Shown here one piece after another: positions 36,041 through 44,861 of a stretch of DNA of 64,000 nt. The DNA comes from Nostoc sp. FACHB-152 (GTDB lineage Bacteria > Cyanobacteriota > Cyanobacteriia > Cyanobacteriales > Nostocaceae): NCBI RefSeq assembly GCF_014697475.1, contig NZ_JACJRV010000004.1:1-64000 (forward strand), written 5' to 3'. Positions within the stretch are counted from its first letter, which is position 1; every line of letters begins with the position of its first letter. Under the pieces are notes generated by a model, which was not told the DNA's origin, searched no databases, and was given only the letters and a program-made list of their open reading frames with translations. Made by a program: the position numbers and the translations under genes.

Positions 36041-36079
36041 TTGGTAATTAGTAGTTAATTAATAATTACTAATTACCAA
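36041..36079. repeat. Inverted repeat, possible terminator
   Basis: TTGGTAATTAGTA (36041-36053) faces TACTAATTACCAA (36067-36079), a perfect 13-bp stem with an AT-rich loop. It lies between the dienelactone hydrolase stop and the ssuA start on the same strand. Confidence 0.6.
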
Positions 36080-36135
36080 AACAATGATGCAGAGGTTGTT
36101 GAGTTAGGGAGGAGTTAGCAAAACAAAATTGTGAT

Positions 36136-36891
36136 TTAAACTGGCTGTAATTGCAGATTTTTTTGGAATAGTTCTAAAACATGGTTCCACGCATCAGCCG
36201 CCGCTTCGGGATTATAGCTAGCGCGATGGTTACAGAAAAAGCCATGTTCTGCGCCAGAATAACGGAAGATTGTATGGGGAATTCGATGTTTCTTTAATTC
36301 GGCTTCTATTTGTTCGGTTTGTTCTAAAGAAATACCTTTATCTTCCGTACCAAAGAACGCGTAGATGGGGCCTTTGATATCTGGAGTGCGGGTAATTGTA
36401 GGTTCTCCACCGCCAGGAGTTGAGGTAGGAATCCCACCACCGTAGAATGATGCTGTCGCTTTAATATCTGGTAAGGTGGCAGCTAGATAAACAACATGAC
36501 CACCAAAACAGAAGCCGATAGAACCGAACGCATCCCCTTGAACATTTGGTAAAGTTCGCAAATAAGCGATCGCTGCTTGAATATCGCTTAATATCTCTTC
36601 AGCTTTGGTCTGATCTTTGGCAGCGCGACCGCGTTGAATATCGTCGGGAGTATAGCCAGCCTCAAAACCAGGGGCGGTACGTTGAAATAATGCTGGTGCG
36701 ATCGCAACATATCCCTCTTTGGCTAGTCTTTCCGTAACTTCCCGAATGTGGATGTTGACCCCAAAGATTTCTTGAATCACAATTACCGCCGGAAATTTCC
36801 CTTGTTTTGCAGGTTCGGCTAGGTAAGCGTCAATCTGCAAATCTCCATTTGGGACTTTAACTTGATTAGTACGAATTCCTGTGTTTGTCAT
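36136..36891 (-). CDS. Dienelactone hydrolase family protein
   Basis: About 251 residues, cytosolic alpha/beta-hydrolase with a cysteine nucleophile: GSIGFCFGGHVVYLAA holds the Cys, GTEDKGI the Asp and SGAEHGFFCN the His, the triad of the dienelactone hydrolase (DLH) family. PAVIVIQEIFGVNIHIREV is the usual oxyanion-strand region. It hydrolyses lactones or related esters, but the substrate is not predictable. I place the start at 36891 because the longer frame to 36957 is not gene-like. Confidence 0.92.
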   Translation of the reverse strand: MTNTGIRTNQVKVPNGDLQIDAYLAEPAKQGKFPAVIVIQEIFGVNIHIREVTERLAKEGYVAIAPALFQRTAPGFEAGYTPDDIQRGRAAKDQTKAEEILSDIQAAIAYLRTLPNVQGDAFGSIGFCFGGHVVYLAATLPDIKATASFYGGGIPTSTPGGGEPTITRTPDIKGPIYAFFGTEDKGISLEQTEQIEAELKKHRIPHTIFRYSGAEHGFFCNHRASYNPEAAADAWNHVLELFQKNLQLQPV

Positions 36892-37062
36892 CTTAAGGAT
36901 TAGTCCGCAATTCCTTTGAGGACAGGATTTTTTTATGGTGTGCTTTGCTAAATACAACTAAATCTTTACCGATTTACCGTATTTTAAAAGTAGTATTTCA
37001 CAAACATCATGCAATAGCAAGACCCTTGTAAGCTATTAAACATTTAATTTGCAGTTTAGACC

Positions 37063-37215
37063 GCAGGGGGAGCAGAGGAGCATGATTTGTATCTTTAAAT
37101 TAGGAGAAATAGTATTAAATCTCACAGGTATGGGTTTTCTACAAATAGTTACTGAAACAAGAGTCCTCTATACTCATCTACCTTCCCTTGCCCTCCTGCT
37201 CCTCTGCTCCCCTGC
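37063..37215. repeat. Large inverted repeat (GCAGGGGAGCAGAGGAGCA type)
   Basis: GCAGGGGGAGCAGAGGAGCA at 37063-37082 is repeated in inverted orientation at 37197-37215 with one base missing; the 114 bp between are AT-rich. Such fold-back elements are common in Nostocales intergenic DNA. The right arm extends into the 3' end of the YdcF-like gene, which explains the basic Arg/Glu/Gly C-terminal tail of that protein. Confidence 0.7.
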
Positions 37216-37917
37216 CTTCTTCATCCCCACCCCTCCCTGACGTTCACATTTAAAACCTTGACGCTGCCAAGCTTCCATATCCACATCAGTCAGCTTGGTG
37301 ATATGTGAGCATTGCGGTTGGCTAACTTGACTTAAAACTGCCCAAATCAAACTGCGTGCAATATCAAATCCAGTCTTCCATCCAAATTCACGATTACCAG
37401 GCCGGCCTTTTTCTTGCACAACCTCTGGTTCTATCCAAATGCCATGCGCGCCGAAAAGAATCTGCGCCATCCATTTCGCTCGCGGAAAGTGAGATGGAGA
37501 ACTAATCAGCTTGACCTTATGTACTCCCCAACGCCGCAGAATCGGAATTCCATAGTAAAAGTTATCAAAGGTTGAATCCGCGCAATTTTCTAACCAAACA
37601 TTTTGTAATGCGGCTGCTTCTCGTTGAAAAATTAACCATATACAGGGGTCGGGCGAACCGCTAGAAATTAAGATTGGGATTTGTGGATTTTGTTTTGTTT
37701 GTTGGGCAACGTAGATTTCACGGCGAATACTGCCACCCAGTACAAATAAAGCATCGACGGGTCTAGACGATGCAGAAACTAAGGTTATAGTGGTGAAAAT
37801 AAGCCAGCAGCCAAACAGCAAGCATAAAATTCGGGAAACTTTTTGTAACAATTGCCACCATTTGAGCAATCGACGTTCAGAGAAAATTGACGAAATATGA
37901 GTAAATTTATGTGTCAT
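37174..37917 (-). CDS. YdcF family (DUF218/SanA-ElyC) protein
   Basis: About 247 residues from the ATG at 37917; a longer TTG-started form to 37977 would add 20 hydrophobic residues. A membrane segment (ILCLLFGCWLIFTTITLV) is followed by the DUF218 core: VDALFVLGGSIRREIYVA, ILISSGSPDPC, WLENCADSTFDNFYYGIPIL and KLISSPSHFPRAKWM. Members sit in the membrane and relate to cell-envelope permeability, with function unresolved. The last 14 or so residues (KAGEQRSRRAREGR) derive from the inverted repeat at 37197-37215 and are probably not conserved. Confidence 0.85.
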   Translation of the reverse strand: MTHKFTHISSIFSERRLLKWWQLLQKVSRILCLLFGCWLIFTTITLVSASSRPVDALFVLGGSIRREIYVAQQTKQNPQIPILISSGSPDPCIWLIFQREAAALQNVWLENCADSTFDNFYYGIPILRRWGVHKVKLISSPSHFPRAKWMAQILFGAHGIWIEPEVVQEKGRPGNREFGWKTGFDIARSLIWAVLSQVSQPQCSHITKLTDVDMEAWQRQGFKCERQGGVGMKKAGEQRSRRAREGR

Positions 37918-38242
37918 GAGATAGCTAAAAAAAGCTGAATTAAATAACGGCAAAAATACCTGCAACCAAGCCAGCAAAATGCTATCTTATAAAATTAATA
38001 TAGGGTGTAAATAGGACACAGTTAAAAGTGTCACAATAACTATACAGTATTAGATTTTGCTGCTAAACAACTTAACAAGTGTATAAATGCCTTGTTAGTG
38101 TAGCAAGGCAAAATTCTGAGGAGAATTTACAGGAGTAAATAATGAAGAAAGATTAAATGAAAATAGAGTATAAAAACTTAAAAATCTCTGAAAAGTCTGA
38201 TTGCTAAACTGTCAACAACACAAATTATTTCAGCTGATATAC

Positions 38243-39580
38243 ATGAACCACTCTGCGAAACGTTACTCGCCGCTCCAGCTAGCTATGATTGGTGGAGCGA
38301 TCGCCACAACAGCTACTATCTCAGTATTCGGACCTGCTTGGACTCGCTGCGTTCGAGCAGCCCTACAAGATAGCCCTAAAGCCTTAGTTGACCAAGTATG
38401 GCAACTGGTAAATCGTGAGTATGTTGATGGCAGTTTTAATCAACAAAATTGGCAAGCAACTAGGCAGAGCCTATTAAGTAAAGATTATGCTTCTAAAGAA
38501 GAAGCTTATGTAGCTATTCGAGAAGCTTTGCAAAAACTGGGTGATCCATACACAAGATTTATGGATCCCAAACAGTATGAGGCTCTGACTAATCAAACAT
38601 CAGGTGAAGTCTCAGGTATTGGAATTCGGATGGAACTCAACGAAAAAACCAAGCGGCTCACTGTTGTCGAAGCCATAGACAATTCCCCAGCATTGAAAGC
38701 TGGAATTAAAGCTGGCGATGAGATATTAGCAATTGACGGTAAAGCTACCTTAAAAATGAAGGTAGATGATGCTTCTAAGTTAATTCGTGGTAAAGCTGGT
38801 ACTCCCATAACTCTACGTTTGGGAAGAACAGGCCAGAGTGCATTTGACTTGAAACTGACACGCGCAACTATTGAAGTCCCAACAGTCAGTTACGGTCTGA
38901 AGCAAGAAGGTAATCGTCGTGTTGGCTACATCCGCTTAAGAGAATTTAGCGGTCACGCCGCAGACCAAATGCGCCGTGCTATTCGTGATTTGAACGGTAA
39001 GAAAGTTGATGCTTTCGTATTAGATCTGCGGGGAAATCCTGGCGGTTTGTTACAAGCCAGTATTGAAATTGCCCGGATGTGGATGGATAATGGTGCGATC
39101 GTCCGCACCGTTGACCGTCAAGGTAGCAGTGAACAAAGTAAAGCTAATCGTACTGCCTTGACAAAACTCCCCTTGGCAGTGCTGGTAGATGGTAATTCAG
39201 CCAGTGCTAGCGAAATTCTTACAGGCGCGCTTAAAGATAACAAACGGGCAGTAGTCATTGGCGGCCAAACCTTTGGCAAAGCCTTAGTCCAATCAGTTCA
39301 TGAACTTTCTGATGGTTCAGGATTGGCAGTGACCATTGCTCATTACTACACCCCACTAGGAACAGATATTAACCATAAGGGCATTACACCAGATATCAAA
39401 ATAGAATTAACAGAAGCGCAAGAGCGTCAGTTGGCAACAAATCCCAACTTACTAGCTACTCCCAGCGATCCACAATATGCCCGTGCGATCGCAGCTTTAT
39501 CTAGTAACAGTTTTGCCCAGTCTCCCGTTACTCAAAACACCCGGACTATCAGCACCGGTGCTAGCAACTTGCAATTCTAA
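38243..39580 (+). CDS. ctpB: C-terminal processing peptidase (S41 family), CtpB-like
   Basis: 445 residues from ATG 38243 (an upstream TTG is less likely). N-terminal signal/anchor (LQLAMIGGAIATTATISVFG), then SPKALVDQVWQLVNREYVDG, a PDZ domain (ERLTVVEAIDNSPALKAGIK-like segment with GDEILAIDGKA), and the S41 protease core: RGNPGGLLQASIEIARM, the catalytic Ser in GNSASASEILTGAL and the catalytic Lys in GGQTFGKALVQSV. It acts in the lumen/periplasm. Cyanobacterial paralogues CtpA, CtpB and CtpC differ; CtpA matures D1. This copy most resembles CtpB in wording, but the assignment is tentative. Confidence 0.9.
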   Translation: MNHSAKRYSPLQLAMIGGAIATTATISVFGPAWTRCVRAALQDSPKALVDQVWQLVNREYVDGSFNQQNWQATRQSLLSKDYASKEEAYVAIREALQKLGDPYTRFMDPKQYEALTNQTSGEVSGIGIRMELNEKTKRLTVVEAIDNSPALKAGIKAGDEILAIDGKATLKMKVDDASKLIRGKAGTPITLRLGRTGQSAFDLKLTRATIEVPTVSYGLKQEGNRRVGYIRLREFSGHAADQMRRAIRDLNGKKVDAFVLDLRGNPGGLLQASIEIARMWMDNGAIVRTVDRQGSSEQSKANRTALTKLPLAVLVDGNSASASEILTGALKDNKRAVVIGGQTFGKALVQSVHELSDGSGLAVTIAHYYTPLGTDINHKGITPDIKIELTEAQERQLATNPNLLATPSDPQYARAIAALSSNSFAQSPVTQNTRTISTGASNLQF

Positions 39581-39713
39581 AAACACAAGGTTCATGTATT
39601 CAGTATTTCTCAATCCAGATTGCTGGAGTCATAAAAACTGTCTGATCAAACCTTCATAAGATTTTGGATTGGGAATACTAATTAGTAATTCCATCACCCA
39701 AACCCCAAATTTT

Positions 39714-40682
39714 ATGAATCATCAGTCAGTTGATGCAACCACCGTCCACAGCTTTTTGCCAATGGTGTCGGTGGTTGTTCCTATTTATAACGGTGAGGTA
39801 GATTTACCAGCGTTAGTTAATTGTTTATCGTCGCAAACCTACCCCAAAGACCGAGTAGAATACTTGCTCGTAGACAATAATAGTAGCGATCGCACCCTGA
39901 CTTTACTTCAAGAAGCGGCTGCAAATTCTCCAATTACAATTCGGCCTTTAAGCGAAAATAGAATACAAAGTTCCTACGCAGCTCGTAACACCGGAATTCG
40001 TGCTGCCACAGGTGAAATTATTGCCTTTACCGATGCAGATTGTCAGCCACAACCACAATGGCTAGAGTTGCTTGTGCAGCCGTTTGTCAATCCTGATGTC
40101 GTCCTCGTAGCTGGTGAAATTACAGCCTTACCCGGCAACAGTTTGCTAGAACAATACGCAGAACTTCAAGAAACCCTATCACAAAAACACACGCTTGCTC
40201 ATCGCTTTTGTGCTTATGGTCAAACTGCCAATTTAGCGATTCGTCACCTAGCGTTAGAAAAAGCCGGCTTATTCCGTCCTTATTTGACTACTGGTGGTGA
40301 TGCAGACATTTGCTGGCGGATTTTGCAACAAAACATTGGGCGTATAGAATTTGCACCACAGGCAATTGTGCAGCACCATCACCGCGCCACCCTTCAAGAA
40401 TTACACAGTCAATGGCGACGCTATGGACGTTCAAATCGCTATCTGCATGAACTGCATGGTATAGACTTAATGCGAGACATTACACTGAAAGAATGCGGCT
40501 ATCGCTTGGGGCGTTGGATATTAAAAGAATTACCAAACAATAGTGTTAAGGCGATCGCCGGGAAAGCCACTCTGATAGATTTGTTAAATAGTCCTATCAG
40601 TATATTTACTGCCAGGGCAAGAGCGATCGGGCAAAGAGATGCTAAATTACCAGAAAACGCCAAAATCATTGATTGGCTGTAA
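39714..40682 (+). CDS. Family 2 glycosyltransferase
   Basis: About 322 residues from ATG 39714 (an upstream TTG at 39669 gives a longer form). GT-A fold with VSVVVPIYNGEVDLPALV at the N-terminus, LLVDNNSSDRT for the nucleotide site, and the DxD motif in IAFTDADCQPQPQWLE. The later ATGGDADICWRILQ-like region (TTGGDADICWR) gives the acidic catalytic residue. No membrane segment, so a soluble or peripheral enzyme for polysaccharide or glycolipid assembly. It is not near the main polysaccharide cluster. Confidence 0.92.
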   Translation: MNHQSVDATTVHSFLPMVSVVVPIYNGEVDLPALVNCLSSQTYPKDRVEYLLVDNNSSDRTLTLLQEAAANSPITIRPLSENRIQSSYAARNTGIRAATGEIIAFTDADCQPQPQWLELLVQPFVNPDVVLVAGEITALPGNSLLEQYAELQETLSQKHTLAHRFCAYGQTANLAIRHLALEKAGLFRPYLTTGGDADICWRILQQNIGRIEFAPQAIVQHHHRATLQELHSQWRRYGRSNRYLHELHGIDLMRDITLKECGYRLGRWILKELPNNSVKAIAGKATLIDLLNSPISIFTARARAIGQRDAKLPENAKIIDWL

Positions 40683-40698
40683 AAAGACTCAATATTAT

Positions 40699-41274
40699 TT
40701 AGAGAATCTCACTCAAATCCAAGATAAAACCTGGCAGTACATCCTCCCCAAATAGTTGGACAGGAGAAAACAAAACTTCTTTATCTTTACCTGGTCTGTA
40801 TATTTCTACCCGTTTACCTTGAGGATCTATTAGCCAGCCTAAGCGCGTCCCATTGTTCAAGTACTCTTGCATTTTTTCTTGCAGGGACTTAAGCGTATCG
40901 CTTTCAGAACGCAGTTCTACCACAAAGTCCGGACAAATTGGGGGAAAAGTCCTTCGTTCTTCAGGAGACAGTGCTTGCCAACGTTCTAAAGAAATCCAAG
41001 CGGCATCAGGCGAACGAAAAGCACCATTAGGCAATTGAAACATAGTTGAAGAGTCAAACGCTTCGCCAGTCCCATTTTCATCTGTCCAAATTCCCAAGCG
41101 TTGCGTCAGCCTACGGTTACGGCTGCCACTTTCTCCACCAGTCGGTGCCATGACAACTAATTCTCCTGATGCAGTACGTTCTAATTTAGTATCAGGGTTA
41201 ACTTGGCATAGCTGATAAAACTGCTCAGGGTTGAGATGAATTACAGGTTCTAGGGTCAAGGTAATAGCAGTCAT
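40699..41274 (-). CDS. Uma2 family (DUF820) PD-(D/E)XK nuclease-like protein
   Basis: 191 residues. FRSPDAAWISLERW supplies the Asp, PDFVVELRSESDTLKSLQEK the Glu and Lys, and TRLGWLIDPQGKRVEIYRPG the final strands. Close to the standard family sequence, including the start PVIHLNPEQFYQLCQ. Third intact member in the window. It is convergent with the GT2 gene, their ends being 16 bp apart. Confidence 0.93.
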   Translation of the reverse strand: MTAITLTLEPVIHLNPEQFYQLCQVNPDTKLERTASGELVVMAPTGGESGSRNRRLTQRLGIWTDENGTGEAFDSSTMFQLPNGAFRSPDAAWISLERWQALSPEERRTFPPICPDFVVELRSESDTLKSLQEKMQEYLNNGTRLGWLIDPQGKRVEIYRPGKDKEVLFSPVQLFGEDVLPGFILDLSEIL

Positions 41275-41434
41275 CGGCTTTTGATTAGATCGCTAGATCC
41301 TATTGTGATTTATAAACTAATCGTGTAGGCAGAAAACAAATGACTAAGGACAAATGACCATTAACCATCGACAAATGACTATTGTTTGCCAACTTTCGCT
41401 AAATTGGAAAAAGGTAGACTTAAGGGAATGATAA

Positions 41435-42130
41435 ATGTCAGCACAATTGTTACTGGTAGATGATGAACCAGGATTGCGAGAAGCCGTCAAAGATTATTTG
41501 CAAGAAAGCGGTTTTAGTGTTCAAGTTGCCAGTAATGCCCGTGAAGGCTGGGACTTAATGGAGCAGAACACACCTGACTTAGTGATTTCTGATATCATGA
41601 TGCCCCAAGTAGACGGTTATCAGTTTCTTAAGCAAGTACGGGAAGACCCCCGCTTTCAAGCACTACCAGTCATCTTCTTAACTGCCAAAGGCATGACAGG
41701 CGATCGCATTCAAGGTTATCAAGCAGGTGTGGATGCTTATTTACCCAAACCTTTCGATCCAGATGAGTTAGTCGCAATAGTCGAAAATTTACTTTCTCGT
41801 CGTCCGACTAAGGCTAACGTTACAGGTGAAGATGGTGAAACTCCAGATATTGCCGAATTAGCAAATCAAATTGCCCAAATCAAAGCCTTATTAACCCAAC
41901 GAAGTGCGATCGCTCAATCTCCAGCCCCTTTCAAAATAGACTTAACACCCAGAGAACAGAGTGTTTTAACCTTAGTAGCTGAAGGGCTGATGAACAAAGA
42001 AATTGCTCGTCGCTTAGAGACTAGTGTTCGGAATGTAGAAAAATATGTCAGCCGCTTGTTTAGTAAAACTGGTACAAATAGCCGTACAGAGTTAGTGCGT
42101 TTTGCACTAGAACACGGTCTTGCTAAATAA
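41435..42130 (+). CDS. NarL/LuxR-type response regulator (Ycf29-like)
   Basis: 231-residue DNA-binding response regulator. The receiver has LLLVDDEPGLREAV, phospho-acceptor Asp53 in VISDIMMPQVDGY, Thr83 and Lys105 (YLPKPFDP). A 45-residue linker leads to a LuxR helix-turn-helix: LTPREQSVLTLVAEGLMNKE, then IARRLETSVRNVEKYVSRLF. The architecture matches the cyanobacterial/plastid Ycf29 type, and the target genes are unknown. It has no cognate kinase beside it. ATG 41435. Confidence 0.92.
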   Translation: MSAQLLLVDDEPGLREAVKDYLQESGFSVQVASNAREGWDLMEQNTPDLVISDIMMPQVDGYQFLKQVREDPRFQALPVIFLTAKGMTGDRIQGYQAGVDAYLPKPFDPDELVAIVENLLSRRPTKANVTGEDGETPDIAELANQIAQIKALLTQRSAIAQSPAPFKIDLTPREQSVLTLVAEGLMNKEIARRLETSVRNVEKYVSRLFSKTGTNSRTELVRFALEHGLAK

Positions 42131-42200
42131 AAGCTGCACTCCCACTCTAGAAATCATGCGCGGCACAGTCCTTAATGCCGATAAACCTGTCCACCGCAGT

Positions 42201-42273
42201 GGCTCAACTCCTGCCTCCTACCGTTTCACCTTAAGACTGATACAGATGGCAAGCAGGCGAGGCAGGAGGAGCC
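42201..42273. repeat. Inverted repeat (CTCCTGCCTC/GAGGCAGGAG)
   Basis: CTCCTGCCTC at 42208-42217 faces GAGGCAGGAG at 42259-42268; outer GGCTC/GAGCC adds to the stem. It begins about 70 bp after the response regulator. Confidence 0.6.
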
Positions 42274-42492
42274 AAAAAAGTGATTTGGATCAAAAATTTT
42301 GTAAAATCTCTCAAGACCTGCTGCTTTGGGCTTCATACAAAAGAAAACTGTTGTATTTAGAAAAGATTTAGTTTAGGTATTTAAACGGCAATGGTTACTC
42401 GCTAATTTTTTTTCTCAAAGCAAAACCCTGGTTAGAAAAATTATGCTGAAAGATTAATTTTCGTAAACTTTAACCAGCCCTGAAAGCAAGGT

Positions 42493-42573
42493 ATGAACTC
42501 TCGGTTATACCAATTTAAAAAATTATTACGACATTTAGACTTAGGCAAACCAGCCCCAGAAGGCGATTCCTAA
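42493..42573 (+). CDS. Possible 26-residue peptide
   Basis: ATG after a GAAAGCAAGG-like site opens a 26-codon frame with a basic, Leu-rich sequence (MNSRLYQFKKLLRHLDLGKP, ending APEGDS). The amphipathic composition is gene-like but the length is too short to decide. No family recognised. Confidence 0.3.
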   Translation: MNSRLYQFKKLLRHLDLGKPAPEGDS

Positions 42574-42574
42574 T

Positions 42575-42670
42575 CTATAGCAAGGGACAGGTGATAGATG
42601 ACAGGGTTAAAAGTCTTTGAGAGTCTAAGTTTTCTCATCTACTGATGCCCTAACACTACTGGCGATCGCT
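42575..42670. repeat. Dispersed intergenic repeat (TATAGCAAGGGACAGGTGA type), copy 1
   Basis: Begins CTATAGCAAGGGACAGGTG, contains TTAAAAGTCTTT and ends near GATGCCCTAACACTACTGGC. The same order of blocks (TATAGCA..GGACAGGT, TTAAAAGTCTTT, TGTCCTAACA) recurs at 51025-51130, so this is a repeated element. Confidence 0.6.
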
Positions 42671-42682
42671 ATAAAATCTGTC

Positions 42683-42925
42683 TTAAAAAGTTTGCTCAAG
42701 TCGGTAAAGCCGTTTACGTACTGGCTTAAGCTTTCGCAAAATCCAAAATCGTATTAGTTTTATTAGCTTCCAAGTATCTTCGTAGTGCAAAGGGTGATGG
42801 CTACTGTAGATGCTTGATTTAGCTTTTTCGAGAGCAAGGTAAACAGGGGTCTGTGTCTTGAAGGTTAGCTTATACAGGCTACCTGATCGCAAGCTAAGAC
42901 AGGCAAAGGAGCTAAGTTTATCCAA
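42683..42925 (-). CDS. Hypothetical protein, basic
   Basis: 80 residues without a recognised domain. The C-terminal half (HYEDTWKLIKLIRFWILRKL, KPVRKRLYRLEQTF) is strongly basic and amphipathic, whereas the first 40 residues look less gene-like. It lies 19 bp downstream of a better-supported 93-residue gene on the same strand and could be co-transcribed with it. It may be real only in part, with an internal start. Confidence 0.4.
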   Translation of the reverse strand: MDKLSSFACLSLRSGSLYKLTFKTQTPVYLALEKAKSSIYSSHHPLHYEDTWKLIKLIRFWILRKLKPVRKRLYRLEQTF

Positions 42926-42944
42926 TTGACAACTTCAGTTTCAA

Positions 42945-43226
42945 CTATTGACTATTGTCAACCGCATTACGTAAGCGCATCAGTTGGCGGCGCATTTGGG
43001 GCGAGGCTTTGAATTCGGAGACCTCCTGAGCCTTAACAGAGGCTTGCAGTGTCTCTAAAAAGTCATCAGAACCTTCAGTCAAAGCATCTAGCAGCACTTG
43101 TAATAGTTGTTCGCGATCGCCTAATAAACTCTTTTCTTCAATCAATCGAAATTTCAGATGTATTTCGCACTCATAAACACCTACTTCGATATTATTTATC
43201 TGGCGTGGTAATGCTTTCGAGTTCAT
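42945..43226 (-). CDS. Conserved hypothetical protein (93 residues)
   Basis: Acidic soluble protein with a beta-rich first half (IEVGVYECEIHLKFRLIEEK) and a helical second half (DREQLLQVLLDALTEGSDDF, LETLQASVKAQEVSEF, ending in RRQLMRLRNAV). Composition and codon use are gene-like, and the start is ATG 43226. I do not recognise a named family; its look is that of small regulatory proteins restricted to Nostocales, which is an impression only. Confidence 0.65.
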   Translation of the reverse strand: MNSKALPRQINNIEVGVYECEIHLKFRLIEEKSLLGDREQLLQVLLDALTEGSDDFLETLQASVKAQEVSEFKASPQMRRQLMRLRNAVDNSQ

Positions 43227-43826
43227 AGTTTTGAGTATTCCATTAATTTGTGGTTATCAGAGTAAGGAACTACCATCCTCAACAAAAAATCCTTTATATT
43301 TTTTTTAATCCATACTCCTACAATTAAGAATTTATTTCAACCTATAACATATGGATTATATTTCTCTCTCCTGTGCTTTTTCAGATGCCCTTTCGCTGAC
43401 TTAGTTGTCTCTTCCTCTGCTAGAAGCGGTTTAGGTAAACCATAACTATTATTCAGTTTTTAAGACTCTATACAATAAAGTTTCTGTAAGAAGTTGTTCT
43501 ACCTTTTTAAAAGTTTTTACATCAACTTTATCTGAACGTCAATAACAGTTTGAGTTGTTACTTAGATTTTTGGTGTTTATACGTAAGTAAATTTGCTGAT
43601 TTCTTCATATTTATTAATCCTAGAGTCATGTGTAGCAGCATTACGTAAAAACACGGGATGTTAGTTTTTTTCATCAACAATTTCAGGAGATTTTGATAAA
43701 TAAATTGCTCAAGAGTAAAATCTAATTTTCAACTAGCAATATATATTCCGCCTCTAGCAACAGGAGATAAGACTTGCAAATCAAAATATTCCCTAGTTAT
43801 GAATTCAGAGGGATGGTGGAGCAGGC
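43227..43826. other. AT-rich intergenic region
   Basis: 600 bp with no convincing gene, between the 93-residue gene and the MITE-like element. It should include the promoter of the minus-strand pair. No strong dyad seen. Confidence 0.5.
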
Positions 43827-44076
43827 AATACGGTTCGGTTATCTCTTCGTTAAAACAGCAGAAGGGAATAGACAGTAGACTTCTTGCAGAAGTCGGGGAA
43901 AGGGTAAAGGGATAAGAAAAAACCCTTTCCCTTTTACCTTTACCCTTCCCCCCTCTTGCAAAACTCATTTTGCAAGAGGTCTAGTAACCTTTCCTCTGCC
44001 CCCTCACACTCCTGCTTGCCTTCTTCTAAAGGAGACGCTACGCGAACACGAGTAAATTTCTTATCCGAACCTTATT
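43827..44076. mobile_element. MITE-like element, second and longer copy
   Basis: Bounded by AATACGGTTCGG (43827-43838) and CCGAACCTTATT (44065-44076), the same termini as at 8101-8222 with one mismatch. The 250-bp interior holds purine-rich GGGGAAAGGGTAAAGGG facing its complement, an inserted hairpin CCTCTTGCAAAA/TTTTGCAAGAGG (43952-43979), a smaller GACTTCTTGCAGAAGTC hairpin, and a GGAGACGCTACGCGAAC repeat. It looks like one element that has collected others. It lies about 240 bp upstream of ndhM. Confidence 0.75.
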
Positions 44077-44312
44077 GGGGGAGCAGGGAAGAAGGAAAGT
44101 CCTGTTGAGTCCAGTTGGTTACCCACCAGAAATGTTCCACTTCCAATTTTGAGGCAACTGCGACAACGTAGTGGCTGTCCAAGTAGCTTGTCGGTTTCTC
44201 TTGAGTTTAGTCTATTGCCTAATTAATTAAAGCTGATAAGTAAAGCAGATTAAAGGCTGGGCAAGCGTCTACAATGATTTCAGTGTAATCAACCCAAACC
44301 TTACAGCCTTCT

Positions 44313-44669
44313 ATGGACAATCCAATGCTGCTCAAGTCCACAACCCGACATATCCGCATTTTTGCGGCAGAAATTGACCGGGATGGCGAACTAGTTCCCA
44401 GTAATCAGGTTTTAACTTTGGATGTTGACCCAGACAACGAATTCAACTGGAATGAAGATGCTCTACAAAAGATTTATCGTAAGTTTGATGAATTAGTAGA
44501 AGCATCTAGCGGTGTAGATCTCACCGACTACAACTTACGCCGCATTGGTTCAGACTTAGAGCATTATCTGCGATCGCTCCTCCAAAAAGGCGAAATCAGC
44601 TACAATCTCTCTGCTCGTGTCACCAACTACAGCATGGGGCTACCCCAACTTGCTGTAGACCAAAAATAG
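44313..44669 (+). CDS. ndhM: NAD(P)H-quinone oxidoreductase subunit M
   Basis: 118-residue subunit of the cyanobacterial/plastid NDH-1 complex, which carries out respiration and cyclic electron flow around photosystem I. The sequence [20 protein letters not shown], then [20 protein letters not shown] and [20 protein letters not shown], is characteristic of NdhM. No membrane segment, as expected for a peripheral-arm subunit. An ATG at 44325 is also possible. It is monocistronic, with a palindrome at 44822-44861 downstream. Confidence 0.95.
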   Translation: MDNPMLLKSTTRHIRIFAAEIDRDGELVPSNQVLTLDVDPDNEFNWNEDALQKIYRKFDELVEASSGVDLTDYNLRRIGSDLEHYLRSLLQKGEISYNLSARVTNYSMGLPQLAVDQK

Positions 44670-44821
44670 TAAACTCCACAAAATGCCGAAAAGAACAGAT
44701 CTAGAATGCTGATGCTTTCCATAACTCAGTAATTATGGAGAATTTCTACAATTAGTATTTACTTCTGTTTAGTTGTTACAGGTCAAAAGTCACAAGTTAC
44801 AAGTAGTTTGTCTTGTCACTA

Positions 44822-44861
44822 TTAATACCTTAGGGGCAATATTATGCCCCTAAGGTATTAA
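44822..44861. repeat. Long perfect palindrome
   Basis: TTAATACCTTAGGGGCA faces TGCCCCTAAGGTATTAA across six bases, a 17-bp perfect stem about 150 bp past ndhM. It could end the ndhM transcript or be a dispersed palindrome. Confidence 0.7.

Noticed and set aside
42120-42371. Plus-strand frame of 83 codons after the response regulator
   Set aside because: It overlaps the regulator's end and runs through the CTCCTGCCTC inverted repeat; composition is not protein-like and there is no ribosome site.
43729-43968. Minus-strand frame of 79 codons
   Set aside because: It is read through the MITE-like element (purine/pyrimidine fold-back) and has low-complexity Lys/Arg and Pro/Ser content.
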